From assembly GCA_003008705.1 (NCBI GenBank), contig PDUO01000017.1:499827-563826 (forward strand): a DNA stretch of 64,000 bases, in the 5' to 3' direction. Under the pieces are notes generated by a model that saw nothing but the letters and a program-made list of their open reading frames with translations, ran no database searches and was not told the DNA's origin. Origin of the DNA: Pezicula radicicola. Taxonomy: Eukaryota; Ascomycota; Leotiomycetes; Helotiales; Dermateaceae. How positions within the stretch are numbered: the first letter of the stretch is position 1; the number at the start of each line of letters is the position of its first letter. The position numbers were made by a program, and so were the translations under genes. Shown piece after piece: positions 46,835 to 58,343 of this stretch.

Positions 46835-48062
46835 GAATCAGACGAATATACTGGTTATTGGTGGTTGAGGATTCTGGCATGTCTACCTCTGAGATAGTAT
46901 GGAGAGGCTTACGGCTACAGTTCAGCAAAGTGGCTAAAGGAGTGTGGTCTGGGTATGTCGAAAGGCGGTGCCATTTTGATAGCTGAGCTTCTTTTTTGCT
47001 ACGGACTAAGAGTCTCAATGAATATACAGCTCATCCTCTGTCTTTATTGGCCAATTAATCCAATTGGACCCAACAAGTCTTTTGTCTCACATAAAAGCCT
47101 TTGCTCCTGCATTGCCAAGACGGATTCTGTTCACACAATGAAATATGCAAACGTATTTAGCCAAGAGCCATAGGGATACTTTTGGTATTTATCATAAAAA
47201 GTCATGGACAACTTCCTTTATGGCCAACATCTTAAGGGGTCTTATAGGTCCTGGCTTTTGTCCATTCTCTGCCAACAATTACAAACAAAGAAGTTATTTG
47301 GAGCCAAATTAATATGGATTCTGTTTTGTAGAATGCAAACACTACCATGTGACCAAATATACAGCTTGCTCTATCCGTGTGGTTTGTTCTATCCATGCAG
47401 TTTGCTCTGTCTATTCAATTTGCTCTGTTCATGTAGTTTGCTCTATCTGTACAACTCTGTTTGCATAGCTCTACTCTATCTGTATAGCTTGATCTATATA
47501 TCCAGTTCTACTCTGCCGATATAAGTTAGCTTAATTCCACCCTAATAGCTTTGCAGAACCTCCAGAGGATGAGCTGTAGGAGTGGTCAAAATGCGAGTAA
47601 GAAGGACCGGACTTTGTGCTCAACTAAAGCTCGTAATCTACTTGATTTGAAACTTTAGATATTTGAGTAACTGACTTAGGTAAAATAACTCACTTGGCTC
47701 CCGCATTTGATTTAAAGCTTTTGATAAGATATGGTCTGTCTACAGAACACAATGCTATTATTTTATATTTCAGCTTATCGTTTGACATTGCACATAATAT
47801 AATGTCTCTAGTAAGCGAGCTCCTTTCTAGGGATGTCAACTCACGTGCCTATCGACATGACTGGCCTACCCACCCAATCCTTTCATTCCCCTGACAGCAT
47901 TTCGATACGCTTATGATAACCTCAATTTCCACTGGTGAGAAAGAGGTGGTTATTCGCGCACTATTTCGGGCATGTCTAGCGTCATTTCCAAGCTTTAAAA
48001 CCAAGGACTAGTTACCTTCCTTTTCTACTGGAGTCGCACTCTACTAGTGCAGCCATTCTAAA
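46835..48062. other. Spacer between the BTB paralogues
   Basis: AT-rich spacer without a gene. It holds an 18-base minisatellite (listed separately) and, at about 47655-47697, one copy of the GAGTAACTGACTTAGGTAA repeat type related to the 35.8 kb minisatellite. Confidence 0.5.
47364..47520. repeat. 18-base minisatellite
   Basis: About eight diverged head-to-tail copies of TTTGCTCTATCCATGTAG-like units; the spacing is close to 18 bases at first and slips towards the end. The overlapping frame in it encodes only a Leu/Cys/Tyr-rich repeat. Confidence 0.85.
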
Positions 48063-48827
48063 ATGTGCTCATATTCCAAGAGATCCTCACATATCGGCCA
48101 CCAACTCGGCACTGCTATGGTGGATATATTTGTTGAACCATTGAAGGTGCATTTCTACGTTCACAAGAAGCTATTGTGTGCTAATGTTCCAATGTTTGAG
48201 GTCAGTCTACACAAGTTACTGCAATCAAGGATCGTTAAACACTAAGTTTTTGAACAGAGCGGTTTTCAAGAGACAATCGAGCATTCCGCAAGCCTCCCAG
48301 AAGACGACGTCGGTGTTTTCGTGTTATTTCTCGAGTGGTTATATGGCGGCGGAAAATTTGTTGATTTTGACGATACCCTCGATTTCGAGGATAACACAGA
48401 AACATTCGTAAACGGCCCTCTTATGGATCGCATTCATCTGTACGGCTTCACGAAGAAGATTGTGTTGCACTCGCTCATGGACTACACTGCCACTTCGATT
48501 ATGTGCGGATTTTAACGCATGGGCCCTCCAGACTCCCCCGAAATCGTTCTGCTGTATCAATACACGTCGAGTAATGCTCCACTTAGAGCATTCATGGCTC
48601 ATCATGTCCATCTCAAGGTCCACGAACCAGAAGATGCCTTGATGACTGAGGATAATTCCACCAGAAATATCCGCCAAAGAATGCTTGAGAACGAAGACTT
48701 GATGCATGACGTAATGCGATTGATTCGCGGTTACTCGGAACCCGTGGATTTAAGATCGTTGCTAAAATTTACTTTTCATATTCATGCTAAGGATGAGGGT
48801 TGCCTTTTAAGGGAGATTACGGTGTAA
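48063..48827 (+). pseudogene. BTB/POZ paralogue with an in-frame stop
   Basis: A tandem copy of the gene at 46048. Exons 48063-48200 and 48258-48827 join in phase (GTCAGT donor, AACAG acceptor). The product keeps the BTB core: MVDIFVEPLKVHFYVHKKLL, CANVPMFE, LPEDDVGVFVLFLEWLYGGG. A TAA at 48513-48515 interrupts the frame after TSIMCGF; the matching place in the intact paralogue reads TSILSGYERHQG, so the stop stands where Glu is expected. The frame then continues, without shift, through recognisable sequence (LLYQYTS, NEDLMHDVMRLIRG, FTFHIHAKDEGC) to its natural end. It may be a young pseudogene, a truncated BTB-only protein of about 130 residues, or a readthrough case. Confidence 0.8.
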
Positions 48828-49573
48828 AGAGAATGTTGAATGGAATGTGTGGAACTAGTGTGTGGAAATGGGCCTACTTGTAGTAGCTGGGTAGAGAATA
48901 ACGATTATATGACTATTCCTATTTAATTCAATACACCCATGAAGAGGCATGTGAGATGTCTCGATCCACGCTGTAGCATCTAATTCGAGTAGCTGACTTG
49001 ATTTAAGGAACTGAGATGATTTAGGTAACTCACTGGTACACTTAAACTTGAAATAGTATAACTTGCTATACTATTACATGAATAGACATTTAAGCCTGAC
49101 TAAAGCTTGTGACTTTATGTGACGTGACTTGAGTGACTTGAATGCCTACGGCTCTACGCAGGACTTAATAATAGCAAATACAAGTACGACCAAATTGCGC
49201 TCAATTTAGGGATTCTTGTTGACTTCAAAGACCGACTATTTCTCTCGGCGTCAGGGACTCTTGGTTTGATTTCACGGAGGACACTTCCTCGTTGAAATCA
49301 GGGACTTTCTACTCTAATAAAGTCGGTGTGTGGAAATTGCTTTCTTCGCGTTTAGATCACTGCAATCAACTTGATTACTTAGTCACGGGTTTAATTTTGG
49401 CAGACGATGAACTTTCATTATCATTACCACTGAAAGTGTTCGTCAGATATTTGTGGTTATATGATCTGACCTTTGGCAGAAAAAAAGCCACGCCTTTGGC
49501 CAAATTTTGCCCCGAGCCGGACTCCAGACTCCTATCTCTCAATATGCCAGCCGTATCATGCCACTGGGACTTT
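48828..49573. other. Intergenic with scattered repeat copies
   Basis: AT-rich DNA. Copies of the GAGTAGCTGACTTGATTTAA / GTGACTTGAGTGACTTG repeat type are seen at about 48986-49032 and 49105-49142. No gene was supported. Confidence 0.5.
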
Positions 49574-50657
49574 TTACCAATTCCGCCCTCTACCACGACC
49601 TCGTCCAAAGCCTCCACCTCCTCGGTTCTGATTCATGCCTTGATCAAAACCATAGCCACCCATCTGCTGGCCTTGACCTTGACCAAAGCCTTGACCCCCA
49701 AATCCTTGACCTTGGTTGCCTCCCTGTGCGCCACCTGCCCCTGCGCCGCCTTGAGCACCCTGCATACCAGCGAACATCGTCGCCGGATCCATTTGACTGG
49801 GATCCATACCTGACGCCATCATCTGCTGCATCATAGCCTGCATCTCCGGCGGCATTCCTTCCATACCAGGCATAGCTCCACCAGCACCAGCTGCCATGCC
49901 AGGCATTCCAGGCATACCACCCATGGCCATCATCATGTTCATGTCCTCAAACATCTTCTTGTTATTCTGCGCGATCTTGTCCTGGTTGTATTCGGACCGT
50001 AACGTCTCTTGTTTGCTAGCATACAGCGCCCATGTGAACTCATCAAAACCGTAGTTGAAGTACTCAGTGATATCTGTACCAGGTCTCCGCCATGGCTTCT
50101 CGTTTTCACTCAAATCCTCATCGATATTGACTTGCGTGATTGGCTTTCCAGCAGGCTCGTATACGGGCTTCGCATTGACGTCGATTTTCGAAGTTGCAAG
50201 CCCAGGCAGATCCGCCCCCGATACCTTCGGTGCCTTTGATGGTACCTCTTTCTTTACCGCAGGCAACTTGGCCGTCACATCGCTCGCTGAAGTTCTTGAG
50301 GGTATATTCCGGATTTCGTTGTATTTGGGTTGACTGGCATTGTATCAGTTTTAATTCTCAAAAACCAAAGCCTGAGGACTTACGATGGCGGGGGAGCTTT
50401 GGTACCGTCTGGCCTTTCAGTAATGATATCTATGTCCTACAAGCATGTCAGCAAAATTACTACGCCTTGCTTTCAGTTTCTCATCATACTGAATCACTTC
50501 CATCCTCCTCCATATTATCATCCTCCTCCTCTCCCTCTTCTAGGTCGCCATCGTCTTCTACGTTCTCCTCCGCCTTTGTCTCTTCGACTACGGGCTTTTG
50601 TTCCTCTGAAGTGGTCGCGGGCTCATCATAAAAATCGTCGTCTTCGTCAACGTCCAT
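49574..50657 (-). CDS. FIP1: Pre-mRNA polyadenylation factor FIP1
   Basis: Predicted 326-aa Fip1, the subunit of the cleavage and polyadenylation factor that tethers poly(A) polymerase to the complex in the nucleus. Exons 50657-50490, 50436-50384 and 50333-49574, with introns 50437-50489 and 50334-50383, all in phase. Start chosen at 50657 (MDVDEDDDFYDEP) since the N terminus of Fip1 is acidic. The Fip1 motif is unmistakable: KPWRRPGTDITEYFNYGFDE followed by FTWALYASKQ (about residues 180-210). The C-terminal third is low complexity, with Met/Pro/Gly-rich repeats (GMPGMPGM), Gln/Gly-rich repeats and a final RGRGRGRNW, a possible RNA-binding RGG-type tail. It is divergent from NUP49. Confidence 0.95.
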
Positions 50658-50981
50658 TTTGATTTGGTTGGGGTTGTGATTGGGGAGCGTGAAGATGTTG
50701 TCGTTTGCGCCGCAACGTTGATTCGAGGTTGTTTGCGACAGGGGTAGCTTACTCGTACACGCTAAAAACAATTAGGCGCGTCTGGGGACCGCAATCTTCA
50801 AATTCAGTCCTGTAGCTATCCAGCAAACATTCCACCCAAACTTGACAATAGCGTTTGTCGGTGATGGCATTGGCGAGGTCTGCAAGCGGTCCCGGAGGTT
50901 TGAGCATTAATACAAACTCCGCCAACTCTCTGTTGTGAGTATTCCTTCCAACAAAGCCTCTTCGAGAACAGGCGCATCACA
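50658..50981. promoter_or_regulatory. Shared divergent promoter region
   Basis: 324 bases between the FIP1 and NUP49 start codons. No certain TATA element is seen. Confidence 0.45.
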
Positions 50982-52506
50982 ATGGCTTCACTGGCGAAGT
51001 TTGGCAACATATTTGCAGGTGCTAACATTGTGGGACACAGTGGATCAAGTACGGCTACCACGCCTGCAGCAGGAATGTTTGGAAGCGCGCAACCTGCTAC
51101 TGGCGGCGGCCTTTTTGGCAATGCGGCGAAGACATCAGCTCCAGCAGCTGGAGGCCTGTTTGGGTCAACAGCACCTGCAACGGGAGGATTATTTGGCTCT
51201 ACGCCAGCGACGTCACAACCACAGACCGGGGGGCTGTTTGGATCAACTGCAACTTCGCAACCACAAACAGGAGGACTGTTTGGATCAACAATGCCTGCGA
51301 CAGGAGGACTCTTTGGCTCTACGCCAGCAACCTCACAACCACAGACTGGAGGGCTATTCGGGTCGACTGCGACATCTCAACCACAGACTGGAGGCTTGTT
51401 TGGCTCGACTACAACAAACCAACCACAGCAAACAAGCTCATTATTTGGCGCACAGCCAGCGCAAAATTCCAACACGGCGACCGGTGGGGGACTCTTTGGA
51501 AATACGCAGAATCAAAACAAGCCTGCAACTTCCACCTTATTGTAAGTAGCTCTTACAGCTTTCCTCAACAAATCTAACAAAATGCAGCGGAAACCTGGGA
51601 GGCGCACAGAATCAACAGACTCAACAACCCCAACAGCAACAGTCCACTTTGTTCGGCGGCCTTGGCCAAAGCCAGCAGCAGCAGCAACCAAGTAATATGT
51701 TTAGCAATACTCTCCCATCCCTAGGTCAAACAAATCGCAATCAAACAGTTCCTGGAGTACGAATTGATATGTCCAATATCCGTAGCACCACGCGTTTCAA
51801 TGATCTTCATGAGAGTCTCCAAAAAGATATTGAAAATATGGACAACATTATACAAGCACAAATACAGTTGAAGAACGAATGTGATGCCATTATGCCTGCC
51901 CATGGTCAGCAACTGGCTGCGGTTGTCCCCAGCGTTGAATACGTGCAACGGAAATCTGCTGGTGTGGATGACGCCTTGGAAATAGACGCACAAGCCATTG
52001 CGCAAGTTCGGAACCTGGTAAAGACTGACGCTGAGGCCGCAAAGCTCAGCTTCCGGGTCATTGATAATTTGAAACTCCCACCGCAGTACCATAACAATGG
52101 GATCTGGTCAGGGAAACAGACGAACGCCGATTCAAGGGCCACAAACAATGATGAAGAGGCGCAAGATCTCGTGGGATTCTTCTCTAAGACTGCCGATGAA
52201 CTATCCGCTACTCTCGAGAGGTACCAGAAAAACATCACCGAGATTGAGCTGCATCTTCGTGGAGTAGAGGCAACCAGTGGCCAGCAACTTAGTGCCATGA
52301 TCGCGAGGCGGAATGGTTCATCTTCTGGACAGGAGAACCCGATTCAGGAATTAGCGGAAACATTAACAGCTTTCGAGCAGAGTATCTTGGGTGTAGCAGG
52401 AAAGGTTGGAGAGACGAGGGAGGGTGTTCAGAAGTTGCAGTTAGGGGATTTCCTCACAGGATCAGGAAATGTGAAGACAAACGGAAAGAGAGGTGGTGTT
52501 TATTGA
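50982..52506 (+). CDS. NUP49: Nucleoporin NUP49, GLFG type
   Basis: Predicted 492-aa FG nucleoporin of the central channel, partner of Nsp1 and Nup57 in nuclear transport. Exons 50982-51541 and 51588-52506 with a 46-base intron (GTAAGT, TCTAAC, ATGCAG). The first 190 residues hold nine GLFG and two further LFG repeats separated by Ser/Thr/Gln/Pro spacers; the block GGLFGSTPATSQPQT / GGLFGSTATSQPQT occurs twice, an internal duplication also visible in the DNA (about 51180-51400). A Gln-rich bridge follows, then the helical coiled-coil part from about residue 250 (RFNDLHESLQKDIENMDNII to LSAMIARRNG) that binds the partners. Length and order fit the family. Confidence 0.93.
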
Positions 52507-52857
52507 TTGCGTTGATGACGACTGGATATGTATAAAATGGCGTTAGGTGTTCGTGGCTGCATAAATAGGGAGCTCTATGCCACTTGGACACTGGGATGCA
52601 TGATGGACAGGTATAGTAAATAGATACCGAGAATTGTCTGAATTCGATTGTTATTGATAATACCTGAATCAGCTAAGCATCCCCCAATTCTTGTAGCACA
52701 TGTGACAATTGACAGCAAATCCAGCTCCTATCTAAATCCTTCTAAATCATGCTCATAATGTAAGTGGACGCTTTCCCCCAGCACTTCCAAAATTGCAGCT
52801 AATTTGGCAAATAGATATCTTCCTTCAAGGTACCCACAGATAGCATTCCACCATAGC
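52507..52857. other. Intergenic, convergent 3' ends
   Basis: Short AT-rich spacer between two converging genes; nothing else was seen. Confidence 0.5.
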
Positions 52858-55822
52858 TCATTCCCACGTCCCGTCAATAACAGCACTAACCCTCTCCAAA
52901 ACCCTCCGTCCACCACAAACCGCCTGAAATCGGCTAACCCTTTGCTGTCTCCCCATCTCCACAAAAGCAGTCAAGCCAAACATGCCCATCTTACTAGGAC
53001 TCTTATCATCAACACCATCCGGCGGCTTCAAAGCACACAAAATTGCTTGCGCAGCAAAGGAGTTCAAACCAGCTCTCCGCATAAACAGTTCCCAATGCGT
53101 TTCTTCTTCCAAGAGATAACTTTCTAGAGGATCGGGAGTGCTGTTTTTGATTATGATTGAGGTGAGCCATTTTGCGAGAGCGTTTGAGGTACCGGGGATG
53201 TAATTGACTGTTATTTGACAGGGGAGCCCGCTTGTGAACCCTATGAAGTCACTAAGGGCGATGACAGCGTCGAATGCTAGACTGTTAGTTTCATGTTGTG
53301 GGGTTGTATCTGTGAGGCCGTCTGAAACGAGGACGATGAGTTTCTCATAACAGAGACTCACTTTTTCGACGCGTTGTCTGATTTCCGATTTGGCTTTTTG
53401 CCCTGGCAAGGGCTTCTGTTTGATTTTTTGGAGCGTGGTCAGGATTATTCCGGTTGTCGAGGAGGGATTCAAATCAGCTTCGTACGATAATGGAGAACTA
53501 ATTGGCGAGCGCGAGACAGAGCCCGGCATCCAGGTTGTGCTGTTATGTCTATTGTAGTCACGTTCAAGGAATTCAAGCGAGGGGAATAACTTTTGGACTT
53601 CTCGGATTAGAGGGCGATAAGTTTGAGAGAGGAGGACGGCTGAAATGATTATTGTTGTTTTCCCCTTGTGTGGATCGATCGGTGGTGCTGGGAGAGAAAC
53701 CGAAATTACTTCTGCTGGTCTTGCTACAGGAGATTGGCGCATAGGAAGGGCCGGGAGGGGTCGAGGAGCAACTTCTTTCTCCTGTGCTAGTTTTGTTGCG
53801 GTTGGAAAGTATGAACTATCAACGAGTTTCTGTTTCTTGGATCCTCGGAGCTCTAGGAGGTTGTCTAGATTATCGCTGGCGGAGAAGTGATCTCCAAGAA
53901 GGCCATGGCCACCTGCTAGCAGGTTTGACTTTGGCTTCTGTGCAGCTGCGATAGAGTCTTTGGAACCTTCCACAGAGGGTGAGGCTCTATCCTGTGCTTC
54001 CTTTCTGGCCAGGTATTGCTTGACAAGTGAGCTTATTGAATCCCTCTGTCGCTGAGGGTTCTTCATGCTGATGCCCTTTCCCTCTTCATCGTTCATTTCC
54101 AATCGACGCTTTTTGACAAGTGAAGAGATGTCTTGTGTGTCTTTGTGGAACTGGCCAGTCTCTATCTCATCATCGTCCTCACCGTCCTCTCTGAGAATCC
54201 TTAAACCAGGTTCTTTCCAACCAGATGCTAAAGAGAAAGTATTGATTACATCACCCTCTTCAAGTTCTTGTATGTAAACCTTCCAAGTGCCATCATCATC
54301 GATAGAAGGTTCTTCCAGAGCGACCTTTGCCAGATCTGGTGTGAATGGATTCGATCGGAGTGGGCCGAGGACCTTTTTTCCGCCTGGCCAGTCAAGCAGG
54401 GTGCTATCAACTGACTGCTGTATCATCTCTCTCTGCATAACTCCCAGTAGTGCTGAGTTTCTATGACGCTCTATCGTCTTCCAAGGTGGATCTGGCGTCG
54501 TGAAATCCATGAGAGGCACTTCAACTCGTGCTGTAGTGTCAGCCTCTTCCAGCCTCTCCTGCTCAAGCATTTGCGTCGCTTTGCTTGCTGCCTCTCCAAA
54601 AGTTTTCTGAAAGAAGCCATCTTGTAGAACGTCATTGTCTGGGGATGGAGATCCTTGTGGCCTAGCCAGAAGCATTTCCTCGCCTATGTTGCTGAAGTGG
54701 ACTGTCTTCGTGGGTGCAGTCTCAGGTGGAGTCAGTGTCTCTTCGACCATCAAGTCTTGTTTCCTTAATCTCCGTGGCTCGATTTCAGGAGTACTGTTAT
54801 CTCCTTCCCATGATTTGAGCGGAGAGTATATGTCGCCAATGTCGATATTCTGAGCATCTCCCTGCTTTGTAGAGGATGATCCAGATCCGCCTTCAGGGGA
54901 TTCTGGCCCGGCTTGGGAAACCATGTTCCGACTTGGAGTGGGCACATCCTGTTCGAATAACTTCTTCTCGAGAGCCTCGAGCTCTTGACCCGTAAGAGAT
55001 ACTGGATCTGAGAGTAGAGGAAGTTCAAGTTCGGAGGAAGTAGGCTCGTAGGGCGTGAAAGGGGGAGATATTGGTAACAGCGGTGGTGTAACAGGTTCTC
55101 GTGCTGTGTTCTAATGTTTCAAGTCAGCATCCTTACAAATTTGAGAAGGCACCAAGATGAGAAAATGGAAAGAGAATAACACCACAAACCTTCTTGTATG
55201 GCAGAAGGTTGCTCATCAAGTCCTGCTCGTCATCCTCCGTCCATCTTTCTCCAAGTACGTTCTGCAAAAGGAACACTGTCTCCTTTGAAGCCGACAGCTT
55301 TTCACGCTTCAACTGCTCTATAAGCTCTTCGCCTTTATTAAAGAGACGAGGATCGAAGCTTAACCCTTCTCCCTTATCCTCATCGATAAACTCTTGCGGA
55401 AGTAGGATGTCTTGCAGTTTAATCTCAAAACCCTCTCTGCGTGCGAAGTCTCTACAGTCTGATTCATGATCGCTCCTAAGCATGGGAAGCTCAACACGCA
55501 GTTTTCTAGTCTGTCTGCCGTCTATAAACGGCAGTACAAGGTCATCGATAGATTCAACTTTATTGATCGAGCCTAATAGCCTGGCTCCATCCCGAGAGAG
55601 AGTAAGACGCTCGTTGACAGATACTTCTAGTATCTTTAACTGTGGCAGTTGCGTATCTGGTGTTAAGCTGCCACCGTCGACTAGGTGGTCTTGAACGTCT
55701 TCGCAGAAGAGATGGAGATCTTCTGTAAATTCAGTGCTGGCTATACCACTTGATCGTGCGTAGTCAAGGACTGGAATTTCTTCTTCTTCCGACCCAGAGC
55801 TTGCATTGGAGTTCTGCGACAT
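52858..55822 (-). CDS. Large protein with possible XPF/Zip2-like C terminus, 961 aa
   Basis: Exons 55822-55190 and 55110-52858 join in phase 0 (donor GTTTGT, branch CTGAC, acceptor TAG) to 961 codons. The first 650 residues are acidic and mostly disordered, with helices at about 30-210. The C-terminal part (about 700-961) looks folded: TTIIISAVLLSQTYRPLIRE, LEFLERDYNRH, KLIVLVSDG, a strand-helix series, and a helix-hairpin-helix-like segment HWELFMRRAGLNSFAAQAIL. This order is reminiscent of the inactive XPF-like nuclease plus HhH module of Zip2/SHOC1, the meiotic crossover (ZMM) proteins. The start at 55822 is preferred to one 36 bases upstream. The assignment is an inference; a fungus-specific protein of unknown role is the fallback. 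Confidence 0.6.
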
Positions 55823-57002
55823 GATGCGCTCAGCCTTGTGCCCGCATCTGTCAGACACAGAGTCGGAAGGTTTGGATCAGGGTATCATGAAATCAAGGAC
55901 GGGGATATGGATAAAATGGTATTAAGAACTGAATTGATATACTGGTCTTGATAATGAGGCTTAAAGTATGGCATTACAGGGTGTTGTGCATTGGTGTTGA
56001 AGTGAAGGCTGCACTAGCAAGATATATTTCTCCGCTTCGCTTGTTTACAATGCAAAGGTTTCGCAGAAAAGAAAGATTGGATCATAAATCACGAAAACTA
56101 GAATATAAAATGGAAAAGTTCGAGCGCAATTATTCGCTGAAAATAATAAAACAATACGAAACAGGGGGCAAATCCTCCTCACCATAAATTACCTCGTGAG
56201 AGGAGATGAACGGCCGAGACGTGTACCCAAAACCATCATTCGTCAAAGTTCGCTTCGGAATCCTCGACCATGCATTAATTAAGCAAAGAGATCATTATTC
56301 GTTTACCTAAAGACCTTACCTACAGAGACCTCGCTTCGTTGAGGTGTGGCAGTAGGCCAAGAAACAGCAATAACTACAACATAAATTAATTGCATAAGGT
56401 CACACTTACAAGAGATACCGCACCAGCTTAAGAAACCGAACAAGATCTTCAACTCGCTGTACCAGAGCTAAGATTACATAATAGATCAATTGAGAAGGAT
56501 GGAATAGTCATATCACCGTTGTTAGTGCCCATTTGCAGTTGTATGATGCCTTAACAATTAGAACAACATTGTAAATGTAACTGGAGAGAGGAAAAATACT
56601 GGAATTATTAGAGACATACATGAAATATAGGGATCCACAAATTACTTGCATATGAGTAGATCACCTGTTTACGACAAGTGACATCCATAATTAAAGTTCT
56701 ACTCCGAGTACCACTTTTTCCTATTAGTCCATGCCTAGGCGGCATAAAGAGTCATATGACCGGTATAGCCAGATCCTAAGAGCCACCTTTAGAAGTTTAG
56801 AAGCATTCTTATTCCATTAAAGCAGGTACACTAGAAGATACCTAGTCTTATCGGAGGACTTAGAATTATAGACACTTTAACTAACATATCCGTCGAGTCT
56901 AGCTTCACAGCTGTAAAAACCAACCACACAACACGTATCTTTTCTGGAAATCATCATTCATATCCCTTGTAACTGCTCTCAAGCTCTCCAAATACAATAA
57001 AA
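55823..57002. other. Intergenic, AT-rich, no gene seen
   Basis: About 1.2 kb of AT-rich DNA holding the promoters of the flanking genes, which point away from each other. Short open frames have no recognisable content. Confidence 0.5.
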
Positions 57003-58343
57003 ATGAGGGTATATCAGCAACACCCTACGACAAAGATCGATCAGTCAATAAACATGGAACAATCCATCAAACCCCTCGAAGGCCAAGAGGCAATTCCAGC
57101 CGCTAAAAACAACGTGGGCACTAAAAAACAAGGGAAACCAGTTATTATGGAGGATGAGATAGAAAACCGAATAGAAGACGAATTCGACAACTTCAACCTC
57201 GAACACGAAATAAAATCCGCAACAAAAAAAGCCGACCAATTAATTCAAGCTCTCAACATTCAACCTCCCAGATCCTTCCCATTAATCAATCCAAACAACA
57301 ACAAGTCTTCTTCAACAACAACAACAAAAACCAAAACCTCATCCCCAACACCAATCACAGAAACCACAACAAAACCAACAGAACCCCCAGAAGTCCTAGA
57401 AATACCAGAAGCTCTAGAAGAAAAGAAAACCTGCACAGCATGCACAGAAGACCATCCAATCTCCAAACTAATAAAAACACCCTGCAACCACTTCTATTGC
57501 TCAGACTGCATAATCCCCATAATCCAAAACTCACTAGAAGGAACCTCAACATTCCCACCCCGCTGCTGCGGTACCCAAGCCATCGCCATGAAAAAAGCCT
57601 TCAGTTTACTGCCACAACACTTAATAGTGGGTTACGAAAACAAAATCCTCGAATTCGAAACTCCGTCTCGGAAAAGGGTTTATTGTTCTAGTAATGGATG
57701 TTCGACTTTTGTTGGGAGGAGTCTTGGGTCTGGATTTGAGGATGAGGGTGAGGGTTTAGGAGATGGGAAGAAGAACAAGAAGAGGTTTTTGAGGGGGGTT
57801 TCTAAATGGGTTAAGAGATGTATGAGGAAAAAGGAGGAGAGGAAGAAACCATTAGAGTTGGTCTTCTGCTATAAATGTGGAACTGCGACATGTACGAATT
57901 GTAAACATGAAGAACATTGTGGAGTATGTTCGAAAGATACATGGATAGAAGCAGAGAGCGAGAAGGAATTTCAGAAGGTGGTGGAGAAGAGTGGATGGAA
58001 GACATGTAAGATGTGTGAACGGGTTTTGGAGAAGGAAACGGGTTGTAATTATGTGAGGTATGTTTTGCGTTATTCTCTACTTCTCCCTCCCTCCCCATCT
58101 CTTCGGTTTCCAAAAAGGAAAAAGTAAGATTGCAAAATTGTGTTTTGTTGGTAGTGATACTGATGAGGAATTGAATGGCTTTTTAGATGTCTTTGTGGGA
58201 CGGCTATGTGTTATAAATGTGGTGGTTTGTGGGCCACTTGTACATGTAAGCAACGACAGTATGTTATTGCGACACACCCGAGGACGAAGCAGGAGAAGAT
58301 GACTCGGGACGAGGCGAGGCGCGCAGTAAATCTGCAACTCTAA
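57003..58343 (+). CDS. RBR-type (RING-IBR-RING) E3 ubiquitin ligase
   Basis: Predicted 403-aa RBR ligase. Exons 57003-58057 and 58187-58343; the intron (129 bases) has a GTATGT donor and TTTTAG acceptor, and without it the frame ends in unrelated sequence. RING1 is CTACTEDHPISK with PCNHFYCSDCI (about residues 142-170). The IBR region holds CSSNGCSTF, then FCYKCGTATCTNCKHEEHCG. RING2 starts CKMCERVLEKETGCNYV and, after splicing, RCLCGTAMCYKCGG and CTC. The Cys in GCNYV is the expected thioester-forming residue; the His that usually follows it (CNHM/CMHM) is Tyr here. An in-frame ATG 51 bases downstream could also start the protein. The C terminus is basic. The coding strand flips from C-rich to G-rich near 57660. 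Confidence 0.88.
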
